From NCBI GenBank assembly GCA_002989075.1, contig PSQN01000005.1, positions 558,001 through 622,000 on the forward strand: a stretch of 64,000 nt of DNA, given 5' to 3'. The notes beneath the pieces are model-generated. The model did no database searches, was not told the origin of the DNA, and was given only the letters and a program-made list of their open reading frames with translations. Source of the stretch: Arthonia radiata. Taxonomy: Eukaryota > Ascomycota > Arthoniomycetes > Arthoniales > Arthoniaceae. How positions within the stretch are numbered: position 1 is the first letter of the stretch; every line of letters begins with the position of its first letter. This document shows, one piece after another, positions 9,458-19,533 of the stretch. A program made the translations under genes and the position numbers.

Positions 9458-11008
9458 ATGGTCTTTGAAGACATTGATGAACTTTTCAGTGAAGACGAAG
9501 AAAAGTTTTTCGGTGTCTACACGACGTCGGCTTCTTGCCGCAGCAGCCTCTCAGATGTCACACTCCCAGCGTTGAGCGCCCCGGGCTCAGTATGGATGGC
9601 TGGCGACAGTTCACGCGAAAACTTAGTACCGCCTCAAGATGTTCAGAAACCAGAAGTATCTGAAAATTGCAAGCCTGCACATCGACCACAACCACCGGAC
9701 AAGATTGGTAATCAACTGTACCGCAACCTGCGATGGACTTTCTTGACCCCATACAGACGGCTGATGTCTTTCGCATTATTCATAAACCTCATCTTCTTGG
9801 CCCTGCTACTATCGATACCAAGTTGGCGAAGGACACGATTGAACTACGCAAACACGGCCACAGCCACGTCGGTCAACATAGCGATGGCCGTGTTTCTCCG
9901 TCAGGAGCATGTGGTCAACTCATTATTCCTCTCGGCTTGCAAGATATCTGTTCGTGCTCCTCTGCGGCTTCGCTGTTGGCTTGCAAAGGTCTACACATAC
10001 GGTGGACTTCACAGTGGTTGCGCTCTTGCTGCCACAATGTGGTTTGCCATCTCGACGGGTTTCATTTTCCGACATCTGGTGGTTGAGCCCCGCGTGGATC
10101 CTAGCGTCGCTGGCGTCGCCACGACGATCCTATTGCTGCTATTACTAATGACAGCGTCAGCATACCCTACGTTTCGCATCAAGTATCATGACTGGTTTGA
10201 AGGCATTCATCGATTCGCTGGATGGACCATCGTGGCCCTGTTCTGGACCGAAACAATGCTTATCACCGCGATGGACGCTCGCAAAACAAATGCACCATTC
10301 GCCAATGTTCTCGTGAAAAGTTCAAGCTTTTGGTGCTTGATTATTATTACATGCAGCATTATCCTGCCTTGGCTTCGGCTGCGACCGATGACAGTCCGTC
10401 CGGAGCGTTTGTCAGACCATGCCATTCGCTTGCACTTCGATGGCGAGCGAGCTACGATGGGACAAGGATTCCGTCTGTCGGATAAGCCACTGCTCGAAAA
10501 CCATGCCTTCGCCGCCATCGCAGATCCGAAAGGCGGAGACAGTTTCTCCGTCCTGATTTCTAATGCGGGTGACTGGACGAGCAGTGTCATTAGAAATCCA
10601 CCGACTCGCCTATGGACTCGAGGACTGCTACAATATGGCGCCATCCGGGTGGCCACGCTGTTCCAGCCCGTCCTCGTGGTGGCGACAGGCTCGGGGATCG
10701 CGCCTTGTCTCTCCCTCTTCAACGGCGCGCCGGACTTACAGTGCCGTGTGCTATGGTCTGCACCGAAGCCGCTCGAGACGTTTGGTCAAGGTGTCTTCGA
10801 CACCGTGCTTGGCAAAGATCCGGACGCTCATATCATCGATACACGCGTCTCCGGACGTCCTGATCTTGTGCGAGAAGCCTATTGGAGGTACAAGGCCGTT
10901 GGCGCTGAAGCGGTAATAGTGATATCAAACGCCGCCGTCACGCGCAAAGTGGTGTATGGCCTGGAATCAAGAGGCGTGCCCGCCTTTGCGCCAATATTTG
11001 ATTCATAG
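9458..11008 (+). CDS. tmpA: TmpA-like integral membrane flavin oxidoreductase
   Basis: Single exon, 516 residues. The architecture matches the Aspergillus TmpA family (a membrane protein needed for the FluG-independent asexual development signal). It has a soluble acidic N-terminus of about 100 residues. Several hydrophobic segments lie between about 105 and 310 (LMSFALFINLIFLALLLSI, then FIFRHLVV, TTILLLLLLMTASA, TIVALFWTETMLI, CLIIITCSIILPWL). The C-terminal half is oxidoreductase-like, with a nucleotide-binding turn VVATGSGIAPCLSLF near residue 408. Heme-ligand histidine pairs typical of true ferric reductases are not obvious, consistent with TmpA rather than FRE. In many fungi TmpA sits beside or is fused to an NRPS-like adenylation protein; none is present here. 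The role is inferred from the family. Confidence 0.82.
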   Translation: MVFEDIDELFSEDEEKFFGVYTTSASCRSSLSDVTLPALSAPGSVWMAGDSSRENLVPPQDVQKPEVSENCKPAHRPQPPDKIGNQLYRNLRWTFLTPYRRLMSFALFINLIFLALLLSIPSWRRTRLNYANTATATSVNIAMAVFLRQEHVVNSLFLSACKISVRAPLRLRCWLAKVYTYGGLHSGCALAATMWFAISTGFIFRHLVVEPRVDPSVAGVATTILLLLLLMTASAYPTFRIKYHDWFEGIHRFAGWTIVALFWTETMLITAMDARKTNAPFANVLVKSSSFWCLIIITCSIILPWLRLRPMTVRPERLSDHAIRLHFDGERATMGQGFRLSDKPLLENHAFAAIADPKGGDSFSVLISNAGDWTSSVIRNPPTRLWTRGLLQYGAIRVATLFQPVLVVATGSGIAPCLSLFNGAPDLQCRVLWSAPKPLETFGQGVFDTVLGKDPDAHIIDTRVSGRPDLVREAYWRYKAVGAEAVIVISNAAVTRKVVYGLESRGVPAFAPIFDS

Positions 11009-11055
11009 ATATGTACGACTTAGTGTTGGATCCGACTGACCATCAGGGTACGACT

Positions 11056-11640
11056 CTAGTGTGAGGGCGTTGAAGAAGACGACACGACCGGGTGAGGATG
11101 CCACGCCGTTATGAACATGACACGACGTTGGAAGGGTATGCCGGCAAGCGGTGAGCGAGCTTGACACCTGCCGCTTGAGGCAATCGAATGAGATTGCTGT
11201 TTCAGCGCGAGTCTGCGAAAACAACCCACGAACAATGAAATCTGCTTTGACTGGAGCGAGGAGTTGGAATAGAGGGACGTCCACCCACGTGGCAGGCATT
11301 TATGATATTCATAATACAACCACAGACGTGGGACACAGTTTTCCGGCATCCGGACTGGTGGGACAGCGGACTTGCAGCGACTGCAGTGCGGTCTCGTTTC
11401 AAGTTTAGATCCATCTACATGCGAAACCATATCTCGCACAGCTGGGACGGGGCCACGATCCTTACCGAGCGCGTGGTCGAGATCGGCATACTGACTTCCG
11501 AGTCGGGCATCTCGTGAGGGCTTCTCCTCGGCATTTGCCAGTCTCGATATCTCCTCCTCATAAACGCCTCGTCTATACTTCTCGAGACGACGAACAATGA
11601 CATACAGATTACAGGAGTAGACGAGCCCCGAGCGGGCCAT
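11056..11640 (-). CDS. Possible small hypothetical protein (low support)
   Basis: Open frame of 194 codons starting at ATG 11640. The first 50-60 residues look coding (IVRRLEKYRRGVYEEEISRL, charged and helical). The remainder is Cys/Ser/Arg-rich and may be non-coding. A GTAAGG donor lies inside the frame and a CTGCAG acceptor follows, so the real gene could be spliced. The 3' end comes within 50 bp of the convergent TmpA-like gene. No family recognised. Confidence 0.25.
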   Translation of the reverse strand: MARSGLVYSCNLYVIVRRLEKYRRGVYEEEISRLANAEEKPSRDARLGSQYADLDHALGKDRGPVPAVRDMVSHVDGSKLETRPHCSRCKSAVPPVRMPENCVPRLWLYYEYHKCLPRGWTSLYSNSSLQSKQISLFVGCFRRLALKQQSHSIASSGRCQARSPLAGIPFQRRVMFITAWHPHPVVSSSSTPSH

Positions 11641-12320
11641 CCACCCCGCTCAAACCACCATGACGCTCCATGGATCTTGGGGAAGCATCCGTCGTTCCGG
11701 AACAAGCCTCGATCGATTTGTCATTTTACTCAAACCTTTTCACTCGATCGCCTCTAGCTCAACTCTTCATCTTACAGGACATTTCTTGCCAGTCGGACCA
11801 CTACGTCAACGAAATACCGTGTGCCCTCGTCATTTGCTAGCCCTACAGAACGGGTTCTCTCGCCTCAACGCGCACCTTGCCATTGAAACCCCCACTGGTC
11901 GCTGCTCGCTTACGACTATTTTTCTTCTGTTCTGCACCACTTGCTCTATATTTCGCTAGACGGAATGTCGTTGAACTTTGACGCCGAACGTTTTGAGATC
12001 GAGGGAGATAAGAGGTGGTATATTCACTCCGCTACCACTCGCCCTATTTGGCATCTGGTTGACAGGTGGGCTGTCGCTCCTTCCTCACCGCTGTCCAGCA
12101 ATAAGAGCACAGATAAAGTGCTGTGGCTCTTTCGATCCCATCGCCTCTTTGCCTGATTGCTCACGCTACTCCATTTCTCCACCACGTGCCAACCACTCTT
12201 TCCAACCCACGCATTCATCACGCCCCTACAACGTGTACAAAGTACTAGCCTTCAAGCTACCACGTACTGCTCTATTCGCTCCTTCTCTATCAAGCTCTCA
12301 ACCTCGTAGTCGATATCAAG
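11641..12320. other. Intergenic, probable leader of the 12321 gene
   Basis: Pyrimidine-rich plus strand with many CTC/TTC runs, typical of a fungal promoter and 5' UTR. A 64-codon open frame beginning MSLNFDAERFEIEGDKRWY (ATG near 11965, ending 12156) could be an upstream ORF or a small gene, but support is weak. Confidence 0.3.
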
Positions 12321-12530
12321 ATGTCTCAGCCAACCTCCTCCTCCGGCAAGAAGCCAAACCTGCACCCCTACCTCAGCTCACAGCAAGCCGAAGGCGTCAA
12401 GGATTGGGTCAACAAGGTTCCATCTCATGAGGAGAATAAGACCGCAATGAAGTCCGAGGAGAATCAGCCTGCAGTTCAGGAGTACATGAAGGCAAAGCAA
12501 GCTCTGTTCGACAAAAACGCCAGAAAGTAG
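12321..12530 (+). CDS. Small hydrophilic protein, 69 residues
   Basis: Starts at ATG 12321 in good context (TCAAGATGTCTCAGCC). It is Lys/Glu/Ser/Asn-rich, with no hydrophobic segment and no cysteine. NLHPYLSSQQAEGVKDWVNK and PAVQEYMKAKQALFDKN look like short amphipathic helices. Composition and codon use fit a real small gene, and I believe similar 70-residue proteins occur in other filamentous ascomycetes, but I cannot name a function. The short length keeps this call moderate. Confidence 0.6.
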   Translation: MSQPTSSSGKKPNLHPYLSSQQAEGVKDWVNKVPSHEENKTAMKSEENQPAVQEYMKAKQALFDKNARK

Positions 12531-13981
12531 AGCCAAGCCCACAGACGAGCACAGCTCCGATTCTGCGGCGAGAAGCACCACGCCGGCACTCCACCGACAG
12601 TTTTATCAATCGAAACAGCATTTCGCTCACTCGACCACGCTGTTCAGCTGGCACACAAGCATGACATTGTCACATGTGAGAAGGCTCGTGAGAAGCCCCG
12701 TGAAGCTGGGGAAGCGGCAGCTAACATGTGTAGCAGGAGCTACACGACATCTGCATGAATTACCGTTTTACGGAAGGTGCATTGGGAACGGCTCGGGCAA
12801 TCACGATGCTATGACTCCATGAAGTAACGATCAATGAACTGCATAAACATCTTTTGAGTGAGTCTCAATCTTCATCAGGTCAGCATCTCCCCTTCACCTC
12901 ATCCGCGTCGTGACTTCCTCCGCTCCCGTACGTCATGGCTACTTTAGTTGTTGTGCACCGCGCCTTCTTGCGTCCGCTCCACTTGCTCGCCTGTGACGCT
13001 TTCGCCCGAAGGTGCCAAACAGCAGCATACACTATCGGAGCCTCTTGCCGCGTCTCTCTGCGCTGGAGGCTCCAGGGCCTTGCGCAGCCGCAATCAAGCT
13101 GGGTCGGCCTACTCTACTCCTAGTCGGAGCGCTGTGTGCGTTCTCACGATCTTTATGCTTCCACAACACGACATCAAAGATCTCGCGACTAGAGCCCAAG
13201 ATCAAATCGAACCAAGCAGCACCTACCCTCTACTCGACAGTGTCGGAAACACCACTTTACTCACTACGAGCGCGCCTGAGCTCTGTTCTGGCCTTGAATG
13301 ATATGCAAGGCAGTGGGCGCAGAGGCTCTGGTAAGAAGGCAACACTTACTTGGCGGGTCGTTGGACAGTCGGGAGTCCTTGAACTCCAGTCCAAGCGTAC
13401 TGGGACCTACTCTTCATTTATACTGCATGCTTTTCGTCTCTTGCTGTACGTAAACCAGAAGTGCACTCTTTTGTGTCTCTCCCATTGAATATGGAGATGT
13501 GAGATGACAGGATAAAGGAGCGTCATGACTCGGACTCTGCTGACCCGCCTCCCTCCTTGACACACACCCATAGTCTCTGTTGACTTCATCGACTAGATCT
13601 TTTCTCGATCATTTATATTGCCACGACTCCTGAGGATGTGGATGTGCAAATAAGGAGCAATGATTCAAGTTTTCGGTCTTCCTCGGTTATTCAACGAGCC
13701 GAGAGCTTTCTTGTTCAGCGGAGCCTCGAGGGGCACCCGAGCTATGCCCTTCGGCATTGGCTATATAAGATTATCATGCTAGGTACTATGTATCTCCGAT
13801 GAAACATTCAATGCTCAATCGTCTTGTCTCTATTTCAAGTACTGAGTTCTCAAAGGCGCATTAAAATTTCTGTTTAGATCACTATCCAAGCATCGTCTTG
13901 GAAGCACTCATCTTGCAGAGAAACTTCCTCCGCACCCATTGACCTCAATTACAGGCTTACACCACTAGTATATAGTCTATC
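12531..13981. other. Intergenic, 1.45 kb
   Basis: Plus-strand open frames around 12935-13488 have no convincing start or domain and overlap in different frames, so I do not call them. The 3' part is the likely promoter of the hydrolase gene. Confidence 0.4.
13763..13769 (+). promoter_or_regulatory. TATA-like element upstream of the hydrolase gene
   Basis: TATATAA within GGCTATATAAGATTA, 213 bp before the hydrolase start codon and on its coding strand. It would suit a regulated promoter, but no transcript evidence is available. Confidence 0.3.
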
Positions 13982-15080
13982 ATGGCTACCGCCGACCAAC
14001 GCGCGGAGTACACCCGCACCGACCCGACCTTCGCCAAACTCCTCGAGGCGATGCCGCCACGCCCGTCCATGAAAGGCGCCGTAGCGGCCGAAGTCCGCGA
14101 GATGACAAAGAAAGCTCGTGAAGGTAACACCGCATCTCTGGCCGGCTACTACGCCGATGAGGACTTCTCAAACGTCGAGCAGAAGGAGATCACCATCCCC
14201 GGCCGTGACGGCGTCAGCATCCCCGCGCGGTTGTACCAGCCCAAGGTCGCGCCCAAAGATGGAAGCCCGCTGGTCGACATGATGCACGGCGGGGGTTTCT
14301 GCTTCGGCGATATTGAGAACGAGGACCTGCATTGCCGGCTGTTTGTGAAGGAGTTTGGCGCTGTGGTGCTGAACGTGCTCTATCGGCTGGCACCTGAGCA
14401 TCCGTTCCCGGCTGCTGTTGATGACGCTTGGGATGCGCTGAAGTGGATTGCTGCTAATGCGAAGGATCTGAAGGCCACGCCGAGTCAGGGTTTTATCGTT
14501 GGTGGCACGAGTGCAGGTGGGAATTTGACGGATGTTGTTGGGCATTTGGCGAGGGACGAGAAGTTGGATCCGCCGCTCACGGGCCTACTAGAGCTGATGT
14601 GAGCACTTCTCAATCCAGATTAGCTGTTGAACTGCCTCGACGAGCTAACAACCACACCCCAGCCCAAGCATCTGCTCCGCCAAAGTCATCCCAGAGCAGT
14701 ACAAACAATTCTACACCTCCCACGAAGAAAACGCCAACGCAGCTGTCCTCCCGCAAGACGCTATCGACTGGTTCCACGAGCAGTACAAGCCTGACCTCAA
14801 CTCCAAGCTCTACTCACCCTTCAACTGGCTCGGCGGGCACAAGGGGCTGCCTCCCATTTCCTTCCAGGTCTGCGGCGCGGACATGCTGCGAGACGGCGCA
14901 CTGATCTACGAGAAGGTGCTGAGGGAGGAGTTGGGCATGAAGACGTGGTTGAAGGTGTATCCGGGCTTGCCACACGGCTTTTGGTCGTTCTTTCCGATGA
15001 TGGAGTCGAGTAAGCTGTTTCCGAGGGATACGGTGGAGGCGTTGAGGTGGTTGTTGGAGCAGAAGGGGAGGCAGTCGTGA
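13982..15080 (+). CDS. Alpha/beta hydrolase of the HSL/AB-hydrolase-3 esterase family
   Basis: Exons 13982-14598 and 14663-15080 (64-nt intron, GTGAGC donor, GCTAAC branch, CCCCAG acceptor, phase 2), 344 residues. It shows the hormone-sensitive-lipase family signature: oxyanion-hole HGGG at 102-105 and nucleophile Ser177 within GGTSAGGN. The catalytic Asp is probably in CGADMLRD and the His in GLPHGFW, both in exon 2. It likely hydrolyses carboxylic esters of small acyl or aryl substrates; the substrate is unknown. No signal peptide is seen, so it is probably cytosolic. The unusual DMMHGGG in place of the more common HGGGW context keeps all catalytic residues. Confidence 0.88.
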
Positions 15081-15317
15081 TGAAAGTGTGCCGTGTTGAC
15101 TGCAGAGCACGTTTCTTTGCTTTGGAGCGCGAGCACTTCGATGTCGCCGGCGTCGGGAATTACCATGCGAAGGCTACGTGATCCTTCTGGCCCCAGCATA
15201 CTGGGTGGATATGTGTCACGAAGTTGAACGCAGACCCTTTCCATATCCCGTTTCAGTTCAGTTTGTTCACCTATCTTCTCTCATATCTTCTCTCATTTCG
15301 CACGACCTCAGATCAAA

Positions 15318-16767
15318 ATGGCAGAACTCACACGAGACGCTGTTCTGAAGCAGTTTGACTCTCTACAAGAAGAAGGCGAGCTGTTCTACAGCCCCTCGGA
15401 TCCCATCCGCATCACAGACCACGGCTTAGATGTGAGTACCTGATAAGCAAGACCAATGCGTCGAAGACCTCGCAGACATGTGTCTCGAACCAATACATTC
15501 GGAAGATGAACACATGGATCTCATGATCAAGTCCTTCTGTCTCTCGCAAGCTGAAACATCTCGCATCTCATCTGTCTCTCTCCTATGCCGCCCCTTTATT
15601 TAGTCCACCACAGACAATCTCGCACACCGTCCCCTCCGTCCTCAATCAGCATGACATCTCCGCCAATTCACGTATTTACCGTATATGCACCCCAACACCA
15701 CCACACCTCGCCGCGTCCATCACGACAGCGCGGGCAAAGACACTAACCACCACACCCAGTAGTTCGAATGCCGCCTCGTCCCCTCCTTCAACGCCAAACC
15801 GCAGCTCCTCTCAAAAACCATAAGCGGGCAGGCGGAGACAGCGCAGTCCTCGCACCGCCCGAAGCCGACCGATGGGTCCGATATCGATCATGCGGATCCG
15901 GCTTTCTTTGTTGCGTTTGTGAACCCTGCATCCTCAACCACACATTCCAACACAACCACGCATTCCAGTACAATCTCGCCGGGTATTGGTCACCAAGACG
16001 ATAGCCGGTATGGAGACGGCCATGACAGTATGGCAGCGGTGAACACGGACATACACCGCGGGAACGGCTACACGCACAAACTCATCCTCAATAAATTCTG
16101 CGTCTTCCGCCCGCAGTACATCCTCCTCACCACCGATCCGCTGCAGCGTCAGACCGCACCGTTGACTTCCGCGGATCTGAGCGCGGTGTGGAGCATGCTG
16201 CGGCACTTCTCTGCCGAAAATCCCCACTACGCTATTTTTAATTGTGGGCCCGAGGGAGGGAGCTCAAGGAGTCATAAGCATTGTCAGGTGTTTGAGATGC
16301 CTGTGCCTTCGAAGGGGTCAGGGGGAGATGACAATGGAAAGGAGGGGAAGGTTGGGGAAAAGGGTGTTGGAGAGGGCGAGAGAAGTCTGTTATGGCCGCA
16401 TATCACACCCCCCGCGGTAGGTGAGACGGTGGAGGCGGAGTTGCCGTTCCTTGCGTATCTGTCATCCTTGTCATCTACCGGCTCAGCAGGGGAGTTGGTG
16501 CAAGCGTACGGTTACCACATAGAGAAGTGTCGTGAGCGGCTGGGAAAGAACGAGGGGGAGGCACTGCCGCATAATGTTATCATGACGAGGGAGTGGGTTA
16601 TGACTATTCCACGGAAGCAAGGGACGACCGAGGGTATTGAGGGACATGTGGTTAATGCGACTGGCATGATCGGGTGTGTGTGGTGTGCTAGCGAGGCGCA
16701 GCTGGAAGGATGGAAGAAGAGGGGGCCGGGGAGTGTGTTGGGGGAGTTGGGGGTTGCGAGGTCTTGA
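15318..16767 (+). CDS. APA2: Diadenosine tetraphosphate phosphorylase / ATP adenylyltransferase
   Basis: Exons 15318-15431 and 15763-16767, 372 residues. HIT-superfamily enzyme that splits Ap4A into ATP and ADP by phosphorolysis and can run in reverse. Exon 1 ends at DHGLD. Exon 2 continues FECRLVPSFNAKPQ, as in yeast Apa1/Apa2. Then come YTHKLILNKFCVFRPQYILL, LTSADLSAVW and the active-site block FNCGPEGGSSRSHKHCQ, whose HxH carries the nucleotidylated histidine. The C-terminal part has HNVIMTREWVMTIPR and NATGMIGCVW. Compared with yeast there are two low-complexity inserts: a Thr/Ser/His-rich stretch in early exon 2 and a Gly/Lys/Glu stretch after the active site. The intron is 331 nt, far longer than its neighbours. 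It ends TAG at 15762, because using CAG at 15759 would put a stop in frame. Confidence 0.88.
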
Positions 16768-17070
16768 AGTGGGTCGAGTGGCTTGTGGGAATGCTCGACC
16801 AGAGAATATGTTGAGGTTGAAGGCGTGTCGAGATCAGTTGAGAGGGAGAGATTCTTCAGATGGTCTAGATAGAGCCCTCGGAGCCAGCGTATTATTGCGT
16901 TCTAGATGGTCTTGTGCTGTTGTAGCACTGGGCATCGAGCATACGTCTCGCCGGCCTATCTACTCTTTCCCACCAGCTCACATCCCACATCGATACCATC
17001 CACCTGACTTGCCCTCTTCCCATCAAACCGTCCACATGCCCCTCCACACCCACAGCAGGCACACCAAACA
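16768..17070. other. Convergent 3' spacer
   Basis: Spacer of about 300 bp between the stop codons of the APA2-like gene and the minus-strand WW protein. No gene seen. Confidence 0.5.
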
Positions 17071-17979
17071 TCAATCCCTCAACCAAGCCCGCCGTTTCTG
17101 CTCCTTCCTCTCCCTGTTCCTCTCCCTAAACGCCTTCAACTCCTCCTTCGTCAACCTTCTCTGCTGCCTCTCCGCCCTCAAACTCCTCCCATCATGCGCA
17201 TTCGCCGCGGCATCCACATCAAAAAACGCATTCATCTGCCTTTTCGCCTTCGCATCGTCACTATGCCTCCCCGGGTTCTCCTCCGCCGTCTGGAACCGCC
17301 CTGTAAACCTGTTGAACGTCGCAGTGGCCGTGTAATCCTCACTAGAACTCTGCTCACTCTGCGCAAACTGCAACTGCTGCGCCAGCACCGCTGGGTCTGC
17401 GACCACAGCTGTGGATTCCACTTCTTCGGTAGCGGGTTGTCGGGCGTAATCAGCGTTGGGATCGTACGACCCGTGGATGGCGGGGTTGTAACCCCCAGCA
17501 GCGGCGGGTTTGATGGTTAATTGCGCTTCTTCTTGCGGTACCTCCGGCTGCACGGACGCCTCCGGGATGCGCGGGTTCTCCCATTGAGAGGCCCCGGTGA
17601 AGCGGTTGTAGAAGTAATAGGCGCTTGCGCTGGGTTCCCAGACGGGCTCCCAGCCGTCGTCGGGCGGGGCCTGAGCTGTCGAAGGGGCTGTGGTGCCTGT
17701 GACGGGGGCGCCTAAAGAGAATGGGGGCGCTGAGGCGGGGAGGGGAGGTGGTGCTTCGTCTGGGAGCGGTGGAGCGGACTCGTCGTAGGAGAGGGGTTGG
17801 GCGTCGTGGGGAAGTGGTCGTGGGGAGCGGCGTGGGCTGTAGTGGTCTGTGTCGCGGTAGTGACGACTTGGGGAGCGCGAGCGCGAGCGGCGAGAGGGAC
17901 GTGAGGAGGGTGATGTACGTCGGCGGTCGGTGGGACGGTAGGAGTCTGTTCCACGCGGTGGTGGGGAGTCGCGTGGCAT
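17071..17979 (-). CDS. WW-domain, Arg/Ser-rich protein (possible splicing factor)
   Basis: Single exon, 302 residues. Residues 1-55 are an RS-like region (SRRSRSRSPSRHYRD). Residues 56-105 are proline-rich. One WW domain occupies about 108-136 (WEPVWEPSASAYYFYNRFTG followed by SQWENP), with the second Trp and the YYFYN core present. A second, partial NRFTG motif lies near 220. The C-terminus is a charged Arg/Glu/Lys helix. The combination of an RS region, a WW domain and a basic tail resembles spliceosome-associated WW proteins that bind proline-rich partners such as SF1/BBP; that role is inferred. The ATG at 17979 gives the full RS region. Confidence 0.8.
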   Translation of the reverse strand: MPRDSPPPRGTDSYRPTDRRRTSPSSRPSRRSRSRSPSRHYRDTDHYSPRRSPRPLPHDAQPLSYDESAPPLPDEAPPPLPASAPPFSLGAPVTGTTAPSTAQAPPDDGWEPVWEPSASAYYFYNRFTGASQWENPRIPEASVQPEVPQEEAQLTIKPAAAGGYNPAIHGSYDPNADYARQPATEEVESTAVVADPAVLAQQLQFAQSEQSSSEDYTATATFNRFTGRFQTAEENPGRHSDDAKAKRQMNAFFDVDAAANAHDGRSLRAERQQRRLTKEELKAFRERNRERKEQKRRAWLRD

Positions 17980-18432
17980 TATCGTGGGTACCGGGCACTG
18001 GTAATGGAGACCTTGATAGATGTACTATGCAGGACTTGCTGTGAAGACAAGGAGGCAGAATAATTTGCAATTCCTACGTTGTATGCATACGAAGTTGTTG
18101 TCGACTCTTCATTGTGATCAAGTGGTGAAGATCGTCGAGAATTAGCGCAGAAGCGAGATTGCAGTGTCACATTTCTACTTTCTGACCTCGGAATCGGAGC
18201 TGTTCCTGGCGCTTACCCCACAATTGATAGCCGCTAGGGCCGGCGATCACAGATTTCTGTCCATTCTCGACTTTCAAAGTCTAGACTTTATGCGTCTCTC
18301 GTCTTTTTGGGAAGAGGTTTAACTAGTCGCGCACAATTGCCTCACACTGGGAAGAAGAGCCATCGCTTTTCCGTCTGCGCAGCAGAACTTCACATCATAC
18401 GCCCCCTGATCTCACTACCCCAGCTATTCAGC
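17980..18432. other. Divergent promoter region
   Basis: About 450 bp between the divergent starts of the WW protein (minus) and the PQ-loop transporter (plus). The reading frame of the transporter extends upstream of 18433 without an ATG, so that extension is treated as leader. Confidence 0.4.
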
Positions 18433-19533
18433 ATGTCGTCCCAACTGACAAGCCCACAAAATTTCCAACTGGATCTTCCGACCATCAGCGGCATAAGTGG
18501 CTCTGTCAGCATTGCTTGCTGGGTTGTCGTCTTTTCGCCTCAGATCATCGAGAATTTCCGACGTTCGTCTGCCGAGGGTCTATCAATCGCTTTCATCGTC
18601 ATCTGGCTTGCAGGCGATGTCTTTAACATCCTCGGCGCGGTCCTCCAGGGCGTCCTGCCTACGATGATTATCTTGGCGGTATACTACACATTTGCCGACA
18701 TCGTACTGCTGTTGCAATGCTTCTATTACCGAGGATTTACTTTGTCGGACGCGCCAGCTAAATCTACGGGAGATGGGAATGGAGATCACGAGCAGGCGCC
18801 CCTGTTAGCAAACAGTGATGGAGCGGGTTCCTTTAGCAGCGGCGCAAATTCACGTCGCTCATCAAGCACCATCCGCGAGCATCTCTCAGCAGTGTTACGG
18901 CACGATGCGACCCATCTCTCTCCTGCCGTCCCCGTTCACAGCGCCAGAGACGCAGAAGCTTTAAAGAACCAGTCTCCAGTTCAAAAGCGCGGATCGGTCC
19001 TGAAGTCCGTCATCTTTAACTCGGCCGCCATAGTCGTGGTATGCGCTGCGGGTGTGCTGGGCTGGTGGTTGAGTGTCTCGGCTACCAGTCCTGCTGTAGC
19101 GAAGCACCACGGTCGTAAGCATCACCAGCATACGCAAACGGGTGATGCTGAGGATGGTCTATATTTCAACCTATGGGGTCAAATATTCGGCTACATTTGC
19201 GCTGCACTCTATTTGGGCTCGCGTCTGCCACAGCTGTTGTTAAACTACAGGAGAAAGTCGACGGAGGGCATCTCGATGCTATTCTTTATCTTTGCTTGCC
19301 TGGGCAATCTGACGTACGTGGTCAGCATCTTCGCTTATGAGCCGCCTTGCCGGTCGAGTAGGTATGGCTGCGAGGACGGCGAGGCAGGAGCACAATATGC
19401 GAAGAACACCGCTGTCAATCTATCTTGGATCATTGGGAGTGCTGGCACTCTTCTACTGGATGCTGCTGTGTTCGTCCAGTATTTCATGTACCGAAATACG
19501 GACAGTCAAGATACGGAGGAGGCCATTGAATGA
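18433..19533 (+). CDS. PQ-loop vacuolar membrane transporter (Ypq family)
   Basis: Single exon, 366 residues, first ATG at 18433. Seven-helix PQ-loop (MtN3/cystinosin-like) protein. The first PQ motif is in CWVVVFSPQIIENFRRSSAE (about 30-50). The second is in LYLGSRLPQLLLNYRRKSTE near 255-275. A long hydrophilic loop with Ser-rich sequence and HHGRKHHQH separates the two halves. Yeast Ypq1-3 are vacuolar exporters of cationic amino acids, and the two PQ motifs and RxSTEG/RSSAEG repeats fit that family. Substrate specificity here is inferred. The protein ends with an acidic tail (SQDTEEAIE), and there is no N-terminal signal. Confidence 0.88.
   Translation: MSSQLTSPQNFQLDLPTISGISGSVSIACWVVVFSPQIIENFRRSSAEGLSIAFIVIWLAGDVFNILGAVLQGVLPTMIILAVYYTFADIVLLLQCFYYRGFTLSDAPAKSTGDGNGDHEQAPLLANSDGAGSFSSGANSRRSSSTIREHLSAVLRHDATHLSPAVPVHSARDAEALKNQSPVQKRGSVLKSVIFNSAAIVVVCAAGVLGWWLSVSATSPAVAKHHGRKHHQHTQTGDAEDGLYFNLWGQIFGYICAALYLGSRLPQLLLNYRRKSTEGISMLFFIFACLGNLTYVVSIFAYEPPCRSSRYGCEDGEAGAQYAKNTAVNLSWIIGSAGTLLLDAAVFVQYFMYRNTDSQDTEEAIE

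Noticed and set aside
12935-13488. Overlapping plus-strand frames of 62-158 codons
   Set aside because: Longest one starts at GTG, composition is not protein-like, and no domain or splice model was found.
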